Below, piece by piece: positions 50,228 to 57,956 of a stretch of DNA of 64,000 nucleotides. The DNA lies in contig RAYF01000001.1 of the NCBI GenBank assembly GCA_003611745.1, positions 1 through 64,000 on the forward strand. The letters are read 5' to 3'. The position numbers and the translations under genes are program-made. Source of the DNA: a bacterium D16-36. Lineage in GTDB: Bacteria > Bacillota > Clostridia > Lachnospirales > Lachnospiraceae. Below the pieces are notes generated by a model. The model did no database searches. It was not told the origin of the DNA and was given only the letters and a program-made list of their open reading frames with translations. Position 1 is the first letter of the stretch, and the number at the start of each line of letters is the position of its first letter.

Positions 50228-50788
50228 TCATTCATTATACATGATATTTCTTAACTGTTCAAAGGTCATTTTCTGCTCCGGGTTTAATTGTGAGAGCAGG
50301 AAGTCCTGCAGGAGATTACCCTGCGATGCATTGTTAGAAGATGCATTTAGCCCTCTTCCGAGGCTTCCCAGCCCGTTAATCATCTGGAATAATATCTGAA
50401 GAGGCCCTGGCTGGCTTTGGGAAGAGGCTGCGGAAAGGTCAGGGGCATCAGGGTTTCCGTCTGATTTTTCGCGGATAAAGTCCGTGTAATTTTGAAAGAG
50501 CTTGTGCGCATTCATAAAATTTAAAAGTGTCTGGACGATATCTGCCTCCCTCGGTGTTAAAAACTTCTGGATATTTTGAAGCATTTCCTGCGGGTTTGGG
50601 TGGAAAGGAGCTGCTGCCGCCCCGGCTTCGGCGGCTTCCAGATCATTTTCGCCGCCATGCCTTGCCAGATTGATAAAGTTATCTGCCTGCAGGATAAGCT
50701 GCAAGGCATAACGGTTATCAGGAGCGACGTAAGGCATCGCAGCCTCTAGAATTGCTATCTGGCGCTGGTGTTCATTTTTATATTCCAT
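50228..50788 (-). CDS. Hypothetical helical protein, coupled with the gene downstream
   Basis: 186 residues. A helical front (QRQIAILEAAMPYVAPDNRYALQLILQADNFINLARHG), an Ala/Pro linker, a helical middle (MLQNIQKFLTPREADIVQTLLNFMNAHKLFQNYTDFIREKSD), a low-complexity Ser/Asn/Gln stretch, and a final LLQDFLLSQLNPEQKMTFEQLRNIM. The last piece resembles the end of the downstream protein. ATG 50788 has AGAGGTAGTAT upstream. I do not recognise it; both are likely cytosolic partners. Confidence 0.7.
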   Translation of the reverse strand: MEYKNEHQRQIAILEAAMPYVAPDNRYALQLILQADNFINLARHGGENDLEAAEAGAAAAPFHPNPQEMLQNIQKFLTPREADIVQTLLNFMNAHKLFQNYTDFIREKSDGNPDAPDLSAASSQSQPGPLQILFQMINGLGSLGRGLNASSNNASQGNLLQDFLLSQLNPEQKMTFEQLRNIMYNE

Positions 50789-50897
50789 ATACTACCTCTT
50801 TTCTGCGTTGTTATTTGTGCCTTCAAGAAAATCTATGAGCGAAGGCTTGAAACTATTCTAAATTTTGAAATATTGTTTCTTTTTTTAATTGATATTT

Positions 50898-50906
50898 TGC
50901 TATAAT
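50898..50906 (+). promoter_or_regulatory. Extended -10 promoter of trpS-aroC
   Basis: TGCTATAAT is an extended -10 element; the -35 region is weak. No T-box or leader peptide is recognisable between it and the trpS start. Confidence 0.5.
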
Positions 50907-51026
50907 AGAAAATAATCTGGATAGTTTGACATAGGATAGCTTTCAGTGTAAAGTAGTAATGGATTATATTGCCAGAGGCAGAGAGGTCATTTTGATATAG
51001 TGTGCCGGAGGGCAGGAGGAGAGTTT

Positions 51027-52034
51027 ATGATTAATGATAAAAAAGTCCTGTACAGTGGTATGCAGGCAACGGGGAACCTGACGCTTGGAAATTATCTGGG
51101 GGCATTAAAGAACTGGGTTTCTTTAAATGAAGAATACGAATGTTTCTTTGGTGTAATGGATTTGCATTCGCTGACAGTGCGGCAGGAGCCGGCGGATTTC
51201 CGCAAAAAGGCAAGGAATTTATTGATATTATACATTGCAGCCGGGCTTAGCCCGGAAAAAAACTGTATTTATTTTCAGTCCCATGTGCCGGCGCATGCGG
51301 AGCTTAGCTGGCTGCTGAATTGTTTTACTTATATGGGTGAACTAAGCCGCATGACACAGTTCAAGGATAAGGCCGCCAAACATGCGGATAATATAAATGC
51401 AGGCTTATTTACGTACCCTGTTTTGATGGCGGCCGATATCCTTTTGTATCAGGCAGATTATGTGCCGATTGGCAGGGACCAGCAGCAGCATCTGGAGATT
51501 ACAAGGGATATTGCGGAGCGTTTTAATGGCATATATGGGGATGTCTTTACCATACCGGAGGCATATTACGGCAAGGCGGGGGCGAAGATCAGGAGCCTGC
51601 AGGATCCGGCTAAGAAAATGTCAAAATCAGACGAAAATGTTAATGGGAGCATCTATCTGATGGATGATCCGGATACAATTGTACGCAAATGCAAGCGTGC
51701 TGTCACTGATTCCGGCAGCGAAGTGCGCTATGGGGAGGACAAGCCGGGTATTAGCAACCTTCTGGAGATTTACAGCGTCTGCACCGGAAAGACGGTGGAA
51801 GAGGCAGAAAAGGATTTTGCCGGAAAGGGTTATGGGGACTTTAAGCTGGCTGTGGCAGAGGCAGTTATTTCTGTATTAAAGCCGATGCAGGATGAATACG
51901 GCCGCCTGCTAAAAGAAAAGGATTATATTGACGGGATTATTAGGGATAATGATGAGAAAGCAGCATATTTTGCAAATAAAACGCTTCGTAAAGTTAAGAA
52001 GAAACTGGGGCTGACAGAGATGCCAAGGAAGTAA
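51027..52034 (+). CDS. trpS: Tryptophanyl-tRNA synthetase
   Basis: Charges tRNA-Trp. 335 residues, the usual length of the class Ic enzyme. SGMQATGNLTLGNYLGALKNW holds the HIGH-equivalent, FFGVMDLHSLTV and YPVLMAADILLYQADYVPIGRDQQQHLEITRDIAERFN bind tryptophan, and PAKKMSKSDEN is the KMSKS loop. ATG 51027 lies behind AGGAGGAGAG; the longer frame from 51000 has no site. aroC follows 33 bp later in the same operon. Confidence 0.97.
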   Translation: MINDKKVLYSGMQATGNLTLGNYLGALKNWVSLNEEYECFFGVMDLHSLTVRQEPADFRKKARNLLILYIAAGLSPEKNCIYFQSHVPAHAELSWLLNCFTYMGELSRMTQFKDKAAKHADNINAGLFTYPVLMAADILLYQADYVPIGRDQQQHLEITRDIAERFNGIYGDVFTIPEAYYGKAGAKIRSLQDPAKKMSKSDENVNGSIYLMDDPDTIVRKCKRAVTDSGSEVRYGEDKPGISNLLEIYSVCTGKTVEEAEKDFAGKGYGDFKLAVAEAVISVLKPMQDEYGRLLKEKDYIDGIIRDNDEKAAYFANKTLRKVKKKLGLTEMPRK

Positions 52035-52067
52035 CAGCAGGAGTGCAGAAGCAGAAATGAGGTAAAT

Positions 52068-53171
52068 ATGGCAGGTTCGGTATTTGGGACACATTTTCAG
52101 GTTTCGACATGGGGGGAATCCCATGGAAAGGGGATTGGTGTTGTTGTTGACGGCTGTCCGGCGGGGCTTCCTCTCAGCGAAGAGATAATCCAGAGGTATC
52201 TTGAACGCAGAAAGCCGGGGCAGACCCGTTATTCCACGCCCAGAAAAGAGGCGGATGAGGTTGGGATCCTATCTGGCATTTTTGAGGGAAAGACGACAGG
52301 GACGCCGATTTCCATGGTTGTTTACAATACATCGCAGCAATCAAAGGATTATTCGGAGATTGCGGGATATTTCCGACCGGGACATGCAGATTACACCTTC
52401 GACCAGAAGTATGGTTTCAGGGACTACCGCGGCGGCGGGCGCTCTTCCGGCAGGGAGACGGTTGGCCGTGTGGCAGCAGGGGCGGTTGCCTGCGAAGTCT
52501 TAAAATCGCTTGGCGTTACGGTAACTGCCTACACAAAAGAAATTGGCGGAATTTCGGTTGATATGGCAAAAACGGATATCGGGGATATCTTTAAAAGCCC
52601 GCTATATATGCCGGATCTGGAAGCTTCCGAAAAAGCTGAGCTTCTTCTGGAGCAGAAGATGAAGGAGCAGGATTCTGTCGGGGGGGTAATCGAGTGTGTT
52701 GTAAAAGGGCTGCCGGCAGGTGTCGGTGAGCCGGTATTTGACAAGCTGGATGCCAGCCTCGCTAAGGCTGTCATGTCTATCGGTGCTGTAAAAGGCTTTG
52801 AGATAGGCGACGGGTTTGCTGCGGCAAAATCTTTTGGTTCAGATAATAATGATTCCTTTATTATTAGGCAGGACGGCAGCGTGGCAAAGGAGACAAACCA
52901 TGCAGGGGGGATTCTGGGCGGAATCAGTGACGGAAGCGATATTATCCTGCGCGCGGCGGTTAAACCGACGCCTTCTATTGCCAGAACACAGAGGACTGTA
53001 AACCGCAGCGGGGAGGAGATAGAAGTCAATATACGGGGGCGTCATGATCCGATTATTGTACCAAGAGCGGTTGTCGTGGTAGAGAGTATGGCAGCACTGG
53101 TAATTGTGGATATGCTGTTTTCGTCTATGGCATCGAACATGGATGCGGTTAGGCGTTTCTTTGGCAGATAG
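52068..53171 (+). CDS. aroC: Chorismate synthase
   Basis: Converts EPSP to chorismate with reduced FMN, the last shared step to aromatic amino acids. 367 residues: GTHFQVSTWGESHGKGIGVVVDGCPAGLPL (His of GESHG), RRKPGQTRYSTPRKEADEV, DYRGGGRSSGRETVGRVAAGAVA, and GGISDGSDIILRAAVKPTPSI. It is downstream of trpS; its leader carries GCAGAAATGAGG directly before the start. The grouping joins tryptophan precursor synthesis to its use. Confidence 0.97.
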   Translation: MAGSVFGTHFQVSTWGESHGKGIGVVVDGCPAGLPLSEEIIQRYLERRKPGQTRYSTPRKEADEVGILSGIFEGKTTGTPISMVVYNTSQQSKDYSEIAGYFRPGHADYTFDQKYGFRDYRGGGRSSGRETVGRVAAGAVACEVLKSLGVTVTAYTKEIGGISVDMAKTDIGDIFKSPLYMPDLEASEKAELLLEQKMKEQDSVGGVIECVVKGLPAGVGEPVFDKLDASLAKAVMSIGAVKGFEIGDGFAAAKSFGSDNNDSFIIRQDGSVAKETNHAGGILGGISDGSDIILRAAVKPTPSIARTQRTVNRSGEEIEVNIRGRHDPIIVPRAVVVVESMAALVIVDMLFSSMASNMDAVRRFFGR

Positions 53172-53272
53172 GGGGTTCTCATTAGTTCATTTGTTTCCTA
53201 TAGGAAGTCCGGTGCATATATTACAATATGCGCACCAAAGCAAAGAGGGTAAAGGGACGAAAGGAGTAGGAA

Positions 53273-53434
53273 ATGAGATATTACAGATATGGATGTGATA
53301 ATACAAAGCGCGAAATAGAGACGGAAGAGAAGTGGCAGAAAAATGTGATGGGACGGTTTGGGGAACTGATTATTGATGAAGACACAGTGTATGAAATAGA
53401 CGAAGAGTGTCTGCAGTGCCAAAATGAAACTTAG
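53273..53434 (+). CDS. 53-residue acidic small protein
   Basis: ATG 53273 is six bases from AAGGAG, and a good terminator follows the stop, so the short frame is probably real. The sequence starts MRYYRYGCDNTKREIETEE and ends with an acidic EIDEECLQCQNET containing a Cys-x2-Cys. It is hydrophilic, without a signal peptide. The leader carries a stem GGTGCATAT/ATATGCGCACC. No family recognised. It follows aroC and may be read through from it. Confidence 0.65.
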   Translation: MRYYRYGCDNTKREIETEEKWQKNVMGRFGELIIDEDTVYEIDEECLQCQNET

Positions 53435-53466
53435 TTCCTTTCTGCAGGAAGCATGCTTCATAGAAA

Positions 53467-53503
53467 AACCGGGATGGCTGTAAAAAGGCCGTCTCGGTTT
53501 TTT
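53467..53503 (+). terminator. Terminator after the 53-residue gene
   Basis: AACCGGGATGGC pairs with GCCGTCTCGGTT (two G-U-type mismatches), then TTTTTT. Confidence 0.75.
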
Positions 53504-53508
53504 GAAAA

Positions 53509-53600
53509 AGGGCACAGGATTGAAAAAAGGGAATGTAAAGAACGAAAGTTCTTTACATCCCCTTGCAGTTACTCTGTGCCTGCTGGCACAGTATGCGCTG
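53509..53600. repeat. Nested hairpin region
   Basis: GTAAAGAACGAAAGTTCTTTAC is a perfect stem with a short loop, enclosed by GGCACAG (about 53512) and CTGTGCC (about 53575), then CTGTGCCTGCTGGCACAG. It resembles the hairpin units of the modular repeat but in other order. Confidence 0.5.
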
Positions 53601-53651
53601 CCTTCAGGTATTTTTTACCTGTGCCGTCAGATATTTCTGCAGCAGAGAGGC

Positions 53652-53873
53652 TTAGCAGAAGAAGCCGTTGCCATTACCGCAGCAGCAGGAGAGGATCAGG
53701 ATGAGCCAGATGATAGAACCACATCCGCCGTCACCGCATGAAGAACCTCCAAAACCAAAGCCATTTCCGTTGCCACAGCAGCAGCAGAGTAAGAGAAGGA
53801 TGATAATCCAACTGCATCCGCCTTCATTTCCGCCGCATCCGCCGCCACAATTTGTTGCTGCTAAATCGCTCAT
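53652..53873 (-). CDS. Small Gly/Cys-rich hydrophobic protein
   Basis: 73 residues. Two hydrophobic Cys-rich stretches, WIIILLLLCCCCGNGNGFG (about 22-40) and IIWLILILSCCCGNGNGF (about 53-70), are separated by GGSSCGDGGCG; the front is CGGGCGGNEGGC. Twin 'hydrophobic-CCC-GNGNGF' repeats look like a duplicated unit. ATG 53873 is five bases from GGAGG and that site overlaps the longer ATG at 53885, which is therefore unlikely. Similar short proteins occur in spore-forming Firmicutes, but role and location are unknown. Confidence 0.7.
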   Translation of the reverse strand: MSDLAATNCGGGCGGNEGGCSWIIILLLLCCCCGNGNGFGFGGSSCGDGGCGSIIWLILILSCCCGNGNGFFC

Positions 53874-54044
53874 AAATTCCTCCATTCCGCCGATTTGCTC
53901 GGCAGGTTTTATTTGTTTACAGTGCTATCATATGCAGGGGAGCTTGGACAGTTTACGTTTTTTTGAAAATTTTTGTAAGAAAGTTAATGGAAATAGAGAG
54001 GCATCAAAGAATGCAGAAATGAGGGGATTATGGAAAGGAAACAT

Positions 54045-55397
54045 ATGTTAAAAAAGATAACTGCCCTGCTGGCAGTTTTTACTATGGCTATCAGCCTTGC
54101 AGGATGTACCCTGTTTTTTCCGGCAGAAGGAACAAGGGTTAAGGAATACGAGACATCTTCGGAGGTTTCCAAAAAGGAAGAAAAGGTTGTCAAGCTGGAT
54201 TGGGATGAGGCGTTAGAGCTTGCCGACGAGTACCGCGGCAAGATGAGCCTGGAAGAAAAGGTGGGACAGGTTTTTATGCTGAATCTGGAACAGCTTGATA
54301 AGCGGAAAGGAAATTATTATGAATTTCGCAAATGTACAAAAACGATGCAGAAGAACATTGCGAAATACCATGTAGGAGGGGTAATTTTATTTTCCAGAAA
54401 TGTCCATAACAGGAAACAGCTTACAGCTATGACTTCAGGACTGCAGGATGCGGACAGGACAACTCTTTTTATCGCTGTCGATGAAGAGGGCGGGCGGGTC
54501 GCAAGGATTGGTTCGAATAAAAAAATGAAGACGACGGCTTTTCCGACAGCTGAGAAGATAGGGAAGTCAAAAGATGATAAATATACTTACAATATGGGTA
54601 AAACGATTGCTTCCGAGATAAAGGAGCTGGGCTTTAATGTGGATTTTGCCCCGGTTGCGGATGTCAAAACCAGTGAACTGAATGAGGAGATAGGGGACCG
54701 TTCTTTTGGCAGCGACCCGGATAAGGTGTCGGAGCATGTCAGTGCCTTTATTCAGGGACTGGATAAGATGGGTGTCAGCGGTGCGGTCAAGCATTTTCCG
54801 GGGCAGGGTTCCTCAAAGGGGGATACCCATGTGGGGAGTGTTGACATAGACAGCAGTATCGCAAGGCTGCGCAAAACCGATTTTGTGCCTTTTGAGGCTG
54901 GTATTGCGGCGGGGGCAGATTTTGCCATGGTTTCCCATATATCAGTCAGTAAAGTGACAGAGAGTGCGGAGCCTGCGAGTATGTCGGAACTAATTATGCA
55001 GACAATCCTCAGGGAAGAGCTGGGGTTCCAGAAAATTATTATTACGGATGCGTTTGATATGGCGAGCATTACAGAACATTATGCATCGGCGGAAGCTGCA
55101 CTGAACGCATTTCAGGGGGGAGCCGATATTATTCTGATGCCGGAGGATTTTGAGGAGGCGTATCAGGCAGTTCTTTCTGCTGTAAAGGAAGGGACGGTTG
55201 AAATGGAGAGGCTGGATGCCTCCGTACTGCGAATACTTGCGGTAAAAATCCAAAGAGGGTTCCTTACGAAGGAGCAGGTGAAATCTGCGGAGAAATTAAC
55301 GGATGGCGCAGAACCTTCGCAGACGCCGGAGCCATCCGCAACGCCTAAGGCAAAGATAAAGAAAAAGAGCGCAAAAAAACAAAAGGGGAAAAAATAG
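54045..55397 (+). CDS. GH3 beta-N-acetylhexosaminidase-like lipoprotein
   Basis: A NagZ-type glycoside hydrolase family 3 enzyme expected to cut N-acetylhexosamine from muropeptides or glycans. Lipoprotein signal MLKKITALLAVFTMAISLAGC (lipobox LAGC). Catalytic region: GGVILFSRNVHN, FIAVDEEGGRVARIG, GFNVDFAPVADVKT, DRSFGSDPDKVSEH, GAVKHFPGQGSSKGDTHVG (His-Asp acid/base loop) and IITDAFDMASI (nucleophile Asp). The C-terminus (from about 415) is a Pro/Lys-rich tail. ATG 54045 follows GGAAAGGAAAC; ATG 54030 five codons earlier is also possible behind GAGGGG. Exported and membrane-anchored. Confidence 0.9.
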   Translation: MLKKITALLAVFTMAISLAGCTLFFPAEGTRVKEYETSSEVSKKEEKVVKLDWDEALELADEYRGKMSLEEKVGQVFMLNLEQLDKRKGNYYEFRKCTKTMQKNIAKYHVGGVILFSRNVHNRKQLTAMTSGLQDADRTTLFIAVDEEGGRVARIGSNKKMKTTAFPTAEKIGKSKDDKYTYNMGKTIASEIKELGFNVDFAPVADVKTSELNEEIGDRSFGSDPDKVSEHVSAFIQGLDKMGVSGAVKHFPGQGSSKGDTHVGSVDIDSSIARLRKTDFVPFEAGIAAGADFAMVSHISVSKVTESAEPASMSELIMQTILREELGFQKIIITDAFDMASITEHYASAEAALNAFQGGADIILMPEDFEEAYQAVLSAVKEGTVEMERLDASVLRILAVKIQRGFLTKEQVKSAEKLTDGAEPSQTPEPSATPKAKIKKKSAKKQKGKK

Positions 55398-55441
55398 GCG
55401 TTGCGACGGCGAAAAATCTATTGGAATCTCTGGCAGGATAC

Positions 55442-55470
55442 TTGCGAATTTGCAGGATACTTTGTATAAT
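55442..55470 (+). promoter_or_regulatory. Promoter of the purine genes
   Basis: TTGCGA (55442-55447), 17-bp spacer, TATAAT (55465-55470). No purine riboswitch is recognisable downstream. Confidence 0.65.
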
Positions 55471-55484
55471 AGTAGCTGTTGGAA

Positions 55485-55533
55485 GTCAGGAACGGTTTAG
55501 AAATAACTTAAAATATTTTTATCAGTTCCTGAC
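55485..55533 (+). repeat. GGAAC inverted repeat in the purC leader
   Basis: GTCAGGAAC is mirrored by GTTCCTGAC around ~30 AT-rich bases. The GGAAC/GTTCC core ties it to the GGAACTGT family, and it would fold in the purC leader. Confidence 0.5.
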
Positions 55534-55568
55534 GAATATTACTCTTATTAAAAATGAGGAGGAGAACC

Positions 55569-56282
55569 GTGAAAAAGTTAGACATGATGTATGAAGGCAA
55601 GGCAAAAAAGGTATTTAAGACGGAGGACGAGAATGTATTCATCGTTGATTACAAAGATGATGCTACCGCATTTAACGGTGAGAAGAAAGGGACCATCGTT
55701 GGAAAAGGCGTAATCAACAACCGCATGACGAACTTTTTATTTCAGAGACTGGAGGAAGCCGGCGTGCCGACTCATTATGTAGAAGAACTGAGTGACAGGG
55801 AGACTGCTGTTAAGAAGGTAGAAATCATACCATTGGAAGTGATTGTGCGGAATGTGGCAGCAGGGAGTTTTTCTAAGAGGCTTGGCATAGAGGAAGGGTT
55901 TAAGCTGCTGTGCCCTACGCTGGAGTTCAGTTATAAGGATGATGCACTGGGGGATCCGCTGATTAATGATTATTTTGCAATTGCAATCGGCGCCGCTACC
56001 AGGGAGGATATAGATATTATTACGAAGTATGCATTTATGGTAAATGATTATTTGAAGGAATTCTTTGATGAGTGCGGAATTGACCTGATTGATTTTAAGA
56101 TTGAGTTTGGCAAGACCAGTGACGGGACGATTATTCTTGCTGATGAGATATCACCGGATACCTGCCGTTTCTGGGACAAGCAGACGCATGAAAAGCTGGA
56201 CAAGGACCGTTTCAGAAGGGACCTTGGTGGTGTTGAGGATGCTTATCAGGAGGTTGCCAAGAGAATTGGCCTATTAGATTAA
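55569..56282 (+). CDS. purC: Phosphoribosylaminoimidazole-succinocarboxamide synthase
   Basis: Joins CAIR and aspartate in purine synthesis. 237 residues: [70 protein letters not shown] and [14 protein letters not shown] are the SAICAR synthetase landmarks. The start is GTG 55569 behind AGGAGGA; the ATG at 55554 is made of the ribosome site itself (its codons would read MRRRT). First gene of the purC-purF-purB run. Confidence 0.96.
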   Translation: MKKLDMMYEGKAKKVFKTEDENVFIVDYKDDATAFNGEKKGTIVGKGVINNRMTNFLFQRLEEAGVPTHYVEELSDRETAVKKVEIIPLEVIVRNVAAGSFSKRLGIEEGFKLLCPTLEFSYKDDALGDPLINDYFAIAIGAATREDIDIITKYAFMVNDYLKEFFDECGIDLIDFKIEFGKTSDGTIILADEISPDTCRFWDKQTHEKLDKDRFRRDLGGVEDAYQEVAKRIGLLD

Positions 56283-56287
56283 AATTT

Positions 56288-56385
56288 TCCCGAAGCCAAC
56301 CGGGTGGCCGAATAAGAAACTGTGTATCAGTGCATATTACAGGTCTTAGGATAAGCTGCCAGCCGGGTGGTTTCGGTTTTTTCTT
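56288..56385 (+). terminator. Long-range hairpin with T-tract between purC and purF
   Basis: CCGAAGCCAACCGGGTGGCC (56290-56309) can pair imperfectly with TGCCAGCCGGGTGGTTTCGG (56360-56379), followed by TTTTTTC. It could be an attenuating terminator in the operon. Confidence 0.4.
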
Positions 56386-56417
56386 TGGAATCTTAACTAT
56401 AGAATCGGAGGATGGAG

Positions 56418-57911
56418 ATGGAGAATTTGATAGCTCATTGTAAGGGCGGCAGGGCATGCAGCGGATGCAGGGAGCATACCTGCCCCCTGCATGATGTGGA
56501 CGAGCCGAAGCCCGGTGAGGAGTGCGGTGTTTTCGGTATGTATGATTTAGATGGAAATAATGTTGCCCCATCGATATATTATGGGCTGTTTGCGTTGCAG
56601 CACCGCGGGCAGGAAAGCTGTGGTATTGCAGTAAGCAGGACGGACGGGCCGCCGCGCAATGTGAATACTTGCAAGGGAATGGGGCTTGTAAATGAAGTGT
56701 TTCAGTCAGAAAGCCTTGAGAAGATGCAGGGGGATATTGGTGTCGGGCATGTCCGCTATTCGACAGCAGGAGCCAGTACAGAAGCTAACACGCAGCCGCT
56801 GGTATTAAATTATGTCAAAGGTATTCTTATGCTGGCGCATAATGGGAATCTGGTAAATGCTGTGGATTTGAGGGAAGAGCTTGAGAGGACCGGGGCGATT
56901 TTCCAGACGACTATTGATTCTGAGGTGATTGCCTATCTGATAGCGAGGGAACGTCTGACGGCCGGCAAGGTGGAAGTGGCTGTAAAAAATGCGATGGAGC
57001 GTATAAAGGGAGCGTATTCCCTAGTGCTTGCAAGCCCGAGAAAGCTGATTGGCGCACGTGATCCATACGGTTTCCGGCCGCTTTGTATAGGGAAGCGTGA
57101 CAATACGTATATTCTGGCATCGGAGACATGTGCCCTTGACGCGGTTGGGGCTTCCTTTGTGCGTGATGTGGAACCGGGCGAGATTGTTACGATTACGGCA
57201 GATGGCATTGCATCGGATAAGAGTATGGCATCGGCAAAGCCGGCAAGGTGTATTTTTGAGTATATTTATTTTGCAAGGCCGGACAGTTATTTTGACGGGG
57301 TCTGTGTACACAGCTCGCGGATTACCGCAGGGCGCATTCTGGCACAGGCGCATCCGGTGGAGGCAGATATTGTGGTGGGGGTTCCGGAGTCAGGAAGTGC
57401 AGCTGCCGTAGGGTATTCTATGGAATCCGGGATTCCGTATGGAACCGCATTTGTTAAAAATAGTTATGTGGGGCGCACATTTATTAAACCGAAGCAGTCA
57501 GCGAGGGAGTCGAGCGTTATGATTAAGCTGAATGTGTTAAGGGAAGTGGTCAGGGGAAAACGTGTTGTTATGGTGGATGATTCCATTGTCAGGGGGACGA
57601 CAAGCCCGCGTACCGTAAAGATGCTAAAGGATGCGGGGGCGACAGAGGTCCATGTGCGGATTAGTTCCCCGCCGTTTAAGTATCCATGTTACTTTGGGAC
57701 GGACATTCCTTCCAGTGACCAGCTGATTGCATATGACCATTCGGTAGAGGAAATTGCCGAAATATTAGGGGCAGATTCCCTCGGATATCTGGACATTAAC
57801 CGTCTGGGTGAGTTAATTGACGGTGACACGGGATACTGCCATGCATGTTTTTCAGGGGAATACCCGGTAGATCCGCCAAAACAGGATATACGCGGTGACT
57901 ATGAGCGGTAG
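56418..57911 (+). CDS. purF: Amidophosphoribosyltransferase with Cys-rich leader
   Basis: Committed step of purine synthesis: glutamine amide to PRPP. 497 residues. The mature glutamine-amidotransferase would start at Cys36 (EECGVFGMYDLDGNN); YGLFALQHRGQESCGIAV and GHVRYSTAGAS follow. The phosphoribosyl motif is VVMVDDSIVRGTTSPRTVKM; GYCHACFSGEYPV gives the cysteine pair of the [4Fe-4S] Bacillus-type enzyme. The 35-residue leader holds Cys8, Cys14, Cys17 and Cys22, far more than the usual short propeptide. ATG 56418 is six bases from CGGAGG; ATG 56412 overlaps it. Confidence 0.95.
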   Translation: MENLIAHCKGGRACSGCREHTCPLHDVDEPKPGEECGVFGMYDLDGNNVAPSIYYGLFALQHRGQESCGIAVSRTDGPPRNVNTCKGMGLVNEVFQSESLEKMQGDIGVGHVRYSTAGASTEANTQPLVLNYVKGILMLAHNGNLVNAVDLREELERTGAIFQTTIDSEVIAYLIARERLTAGKVEVAVKNAMERIKGAYSLVLASPRKLIGARDPYGFRPLCIGKRDNTYILASETCALDAVGASFVRDVEPGEIVTITADGIASDKSMASAKPARCIFEYIYFARPDSYFDGVCVHSSRITAGRILAQAHPVEADIVVGVPESGSAAAVGYSMESGIPYGTAFVKNSYVGRTFIKPKQSARESSVMIKLNVLREVVRGKRVVMVDDSIVRGTTSPRTVKMLKDAGATEVHVRISSPPFKYPCYFGTDIPSSDQLIAYDHSVEEIAEILGADSLGYLDINRLGELIDGDTGYCHACFSGEYPVDPPKQDIRGDYER

Positions 57912-57956
57912 GATTGCAGTGGCCTGCATATAGAAAGGAAAAGGTGATAAGTTAGA

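Noticed and set aside
50880-51026. Possible T-box riboswitch before trpS
   Set aside because: No conserved T-box sequence, specifier stem or terminator/antiterminator pair could be recognised.
55471-55568. Possible purine riboswitch before purC
   Set aside because: The leader shows only the GGAAC inverted repeat; the conserved purine-aptamer core is not seen.
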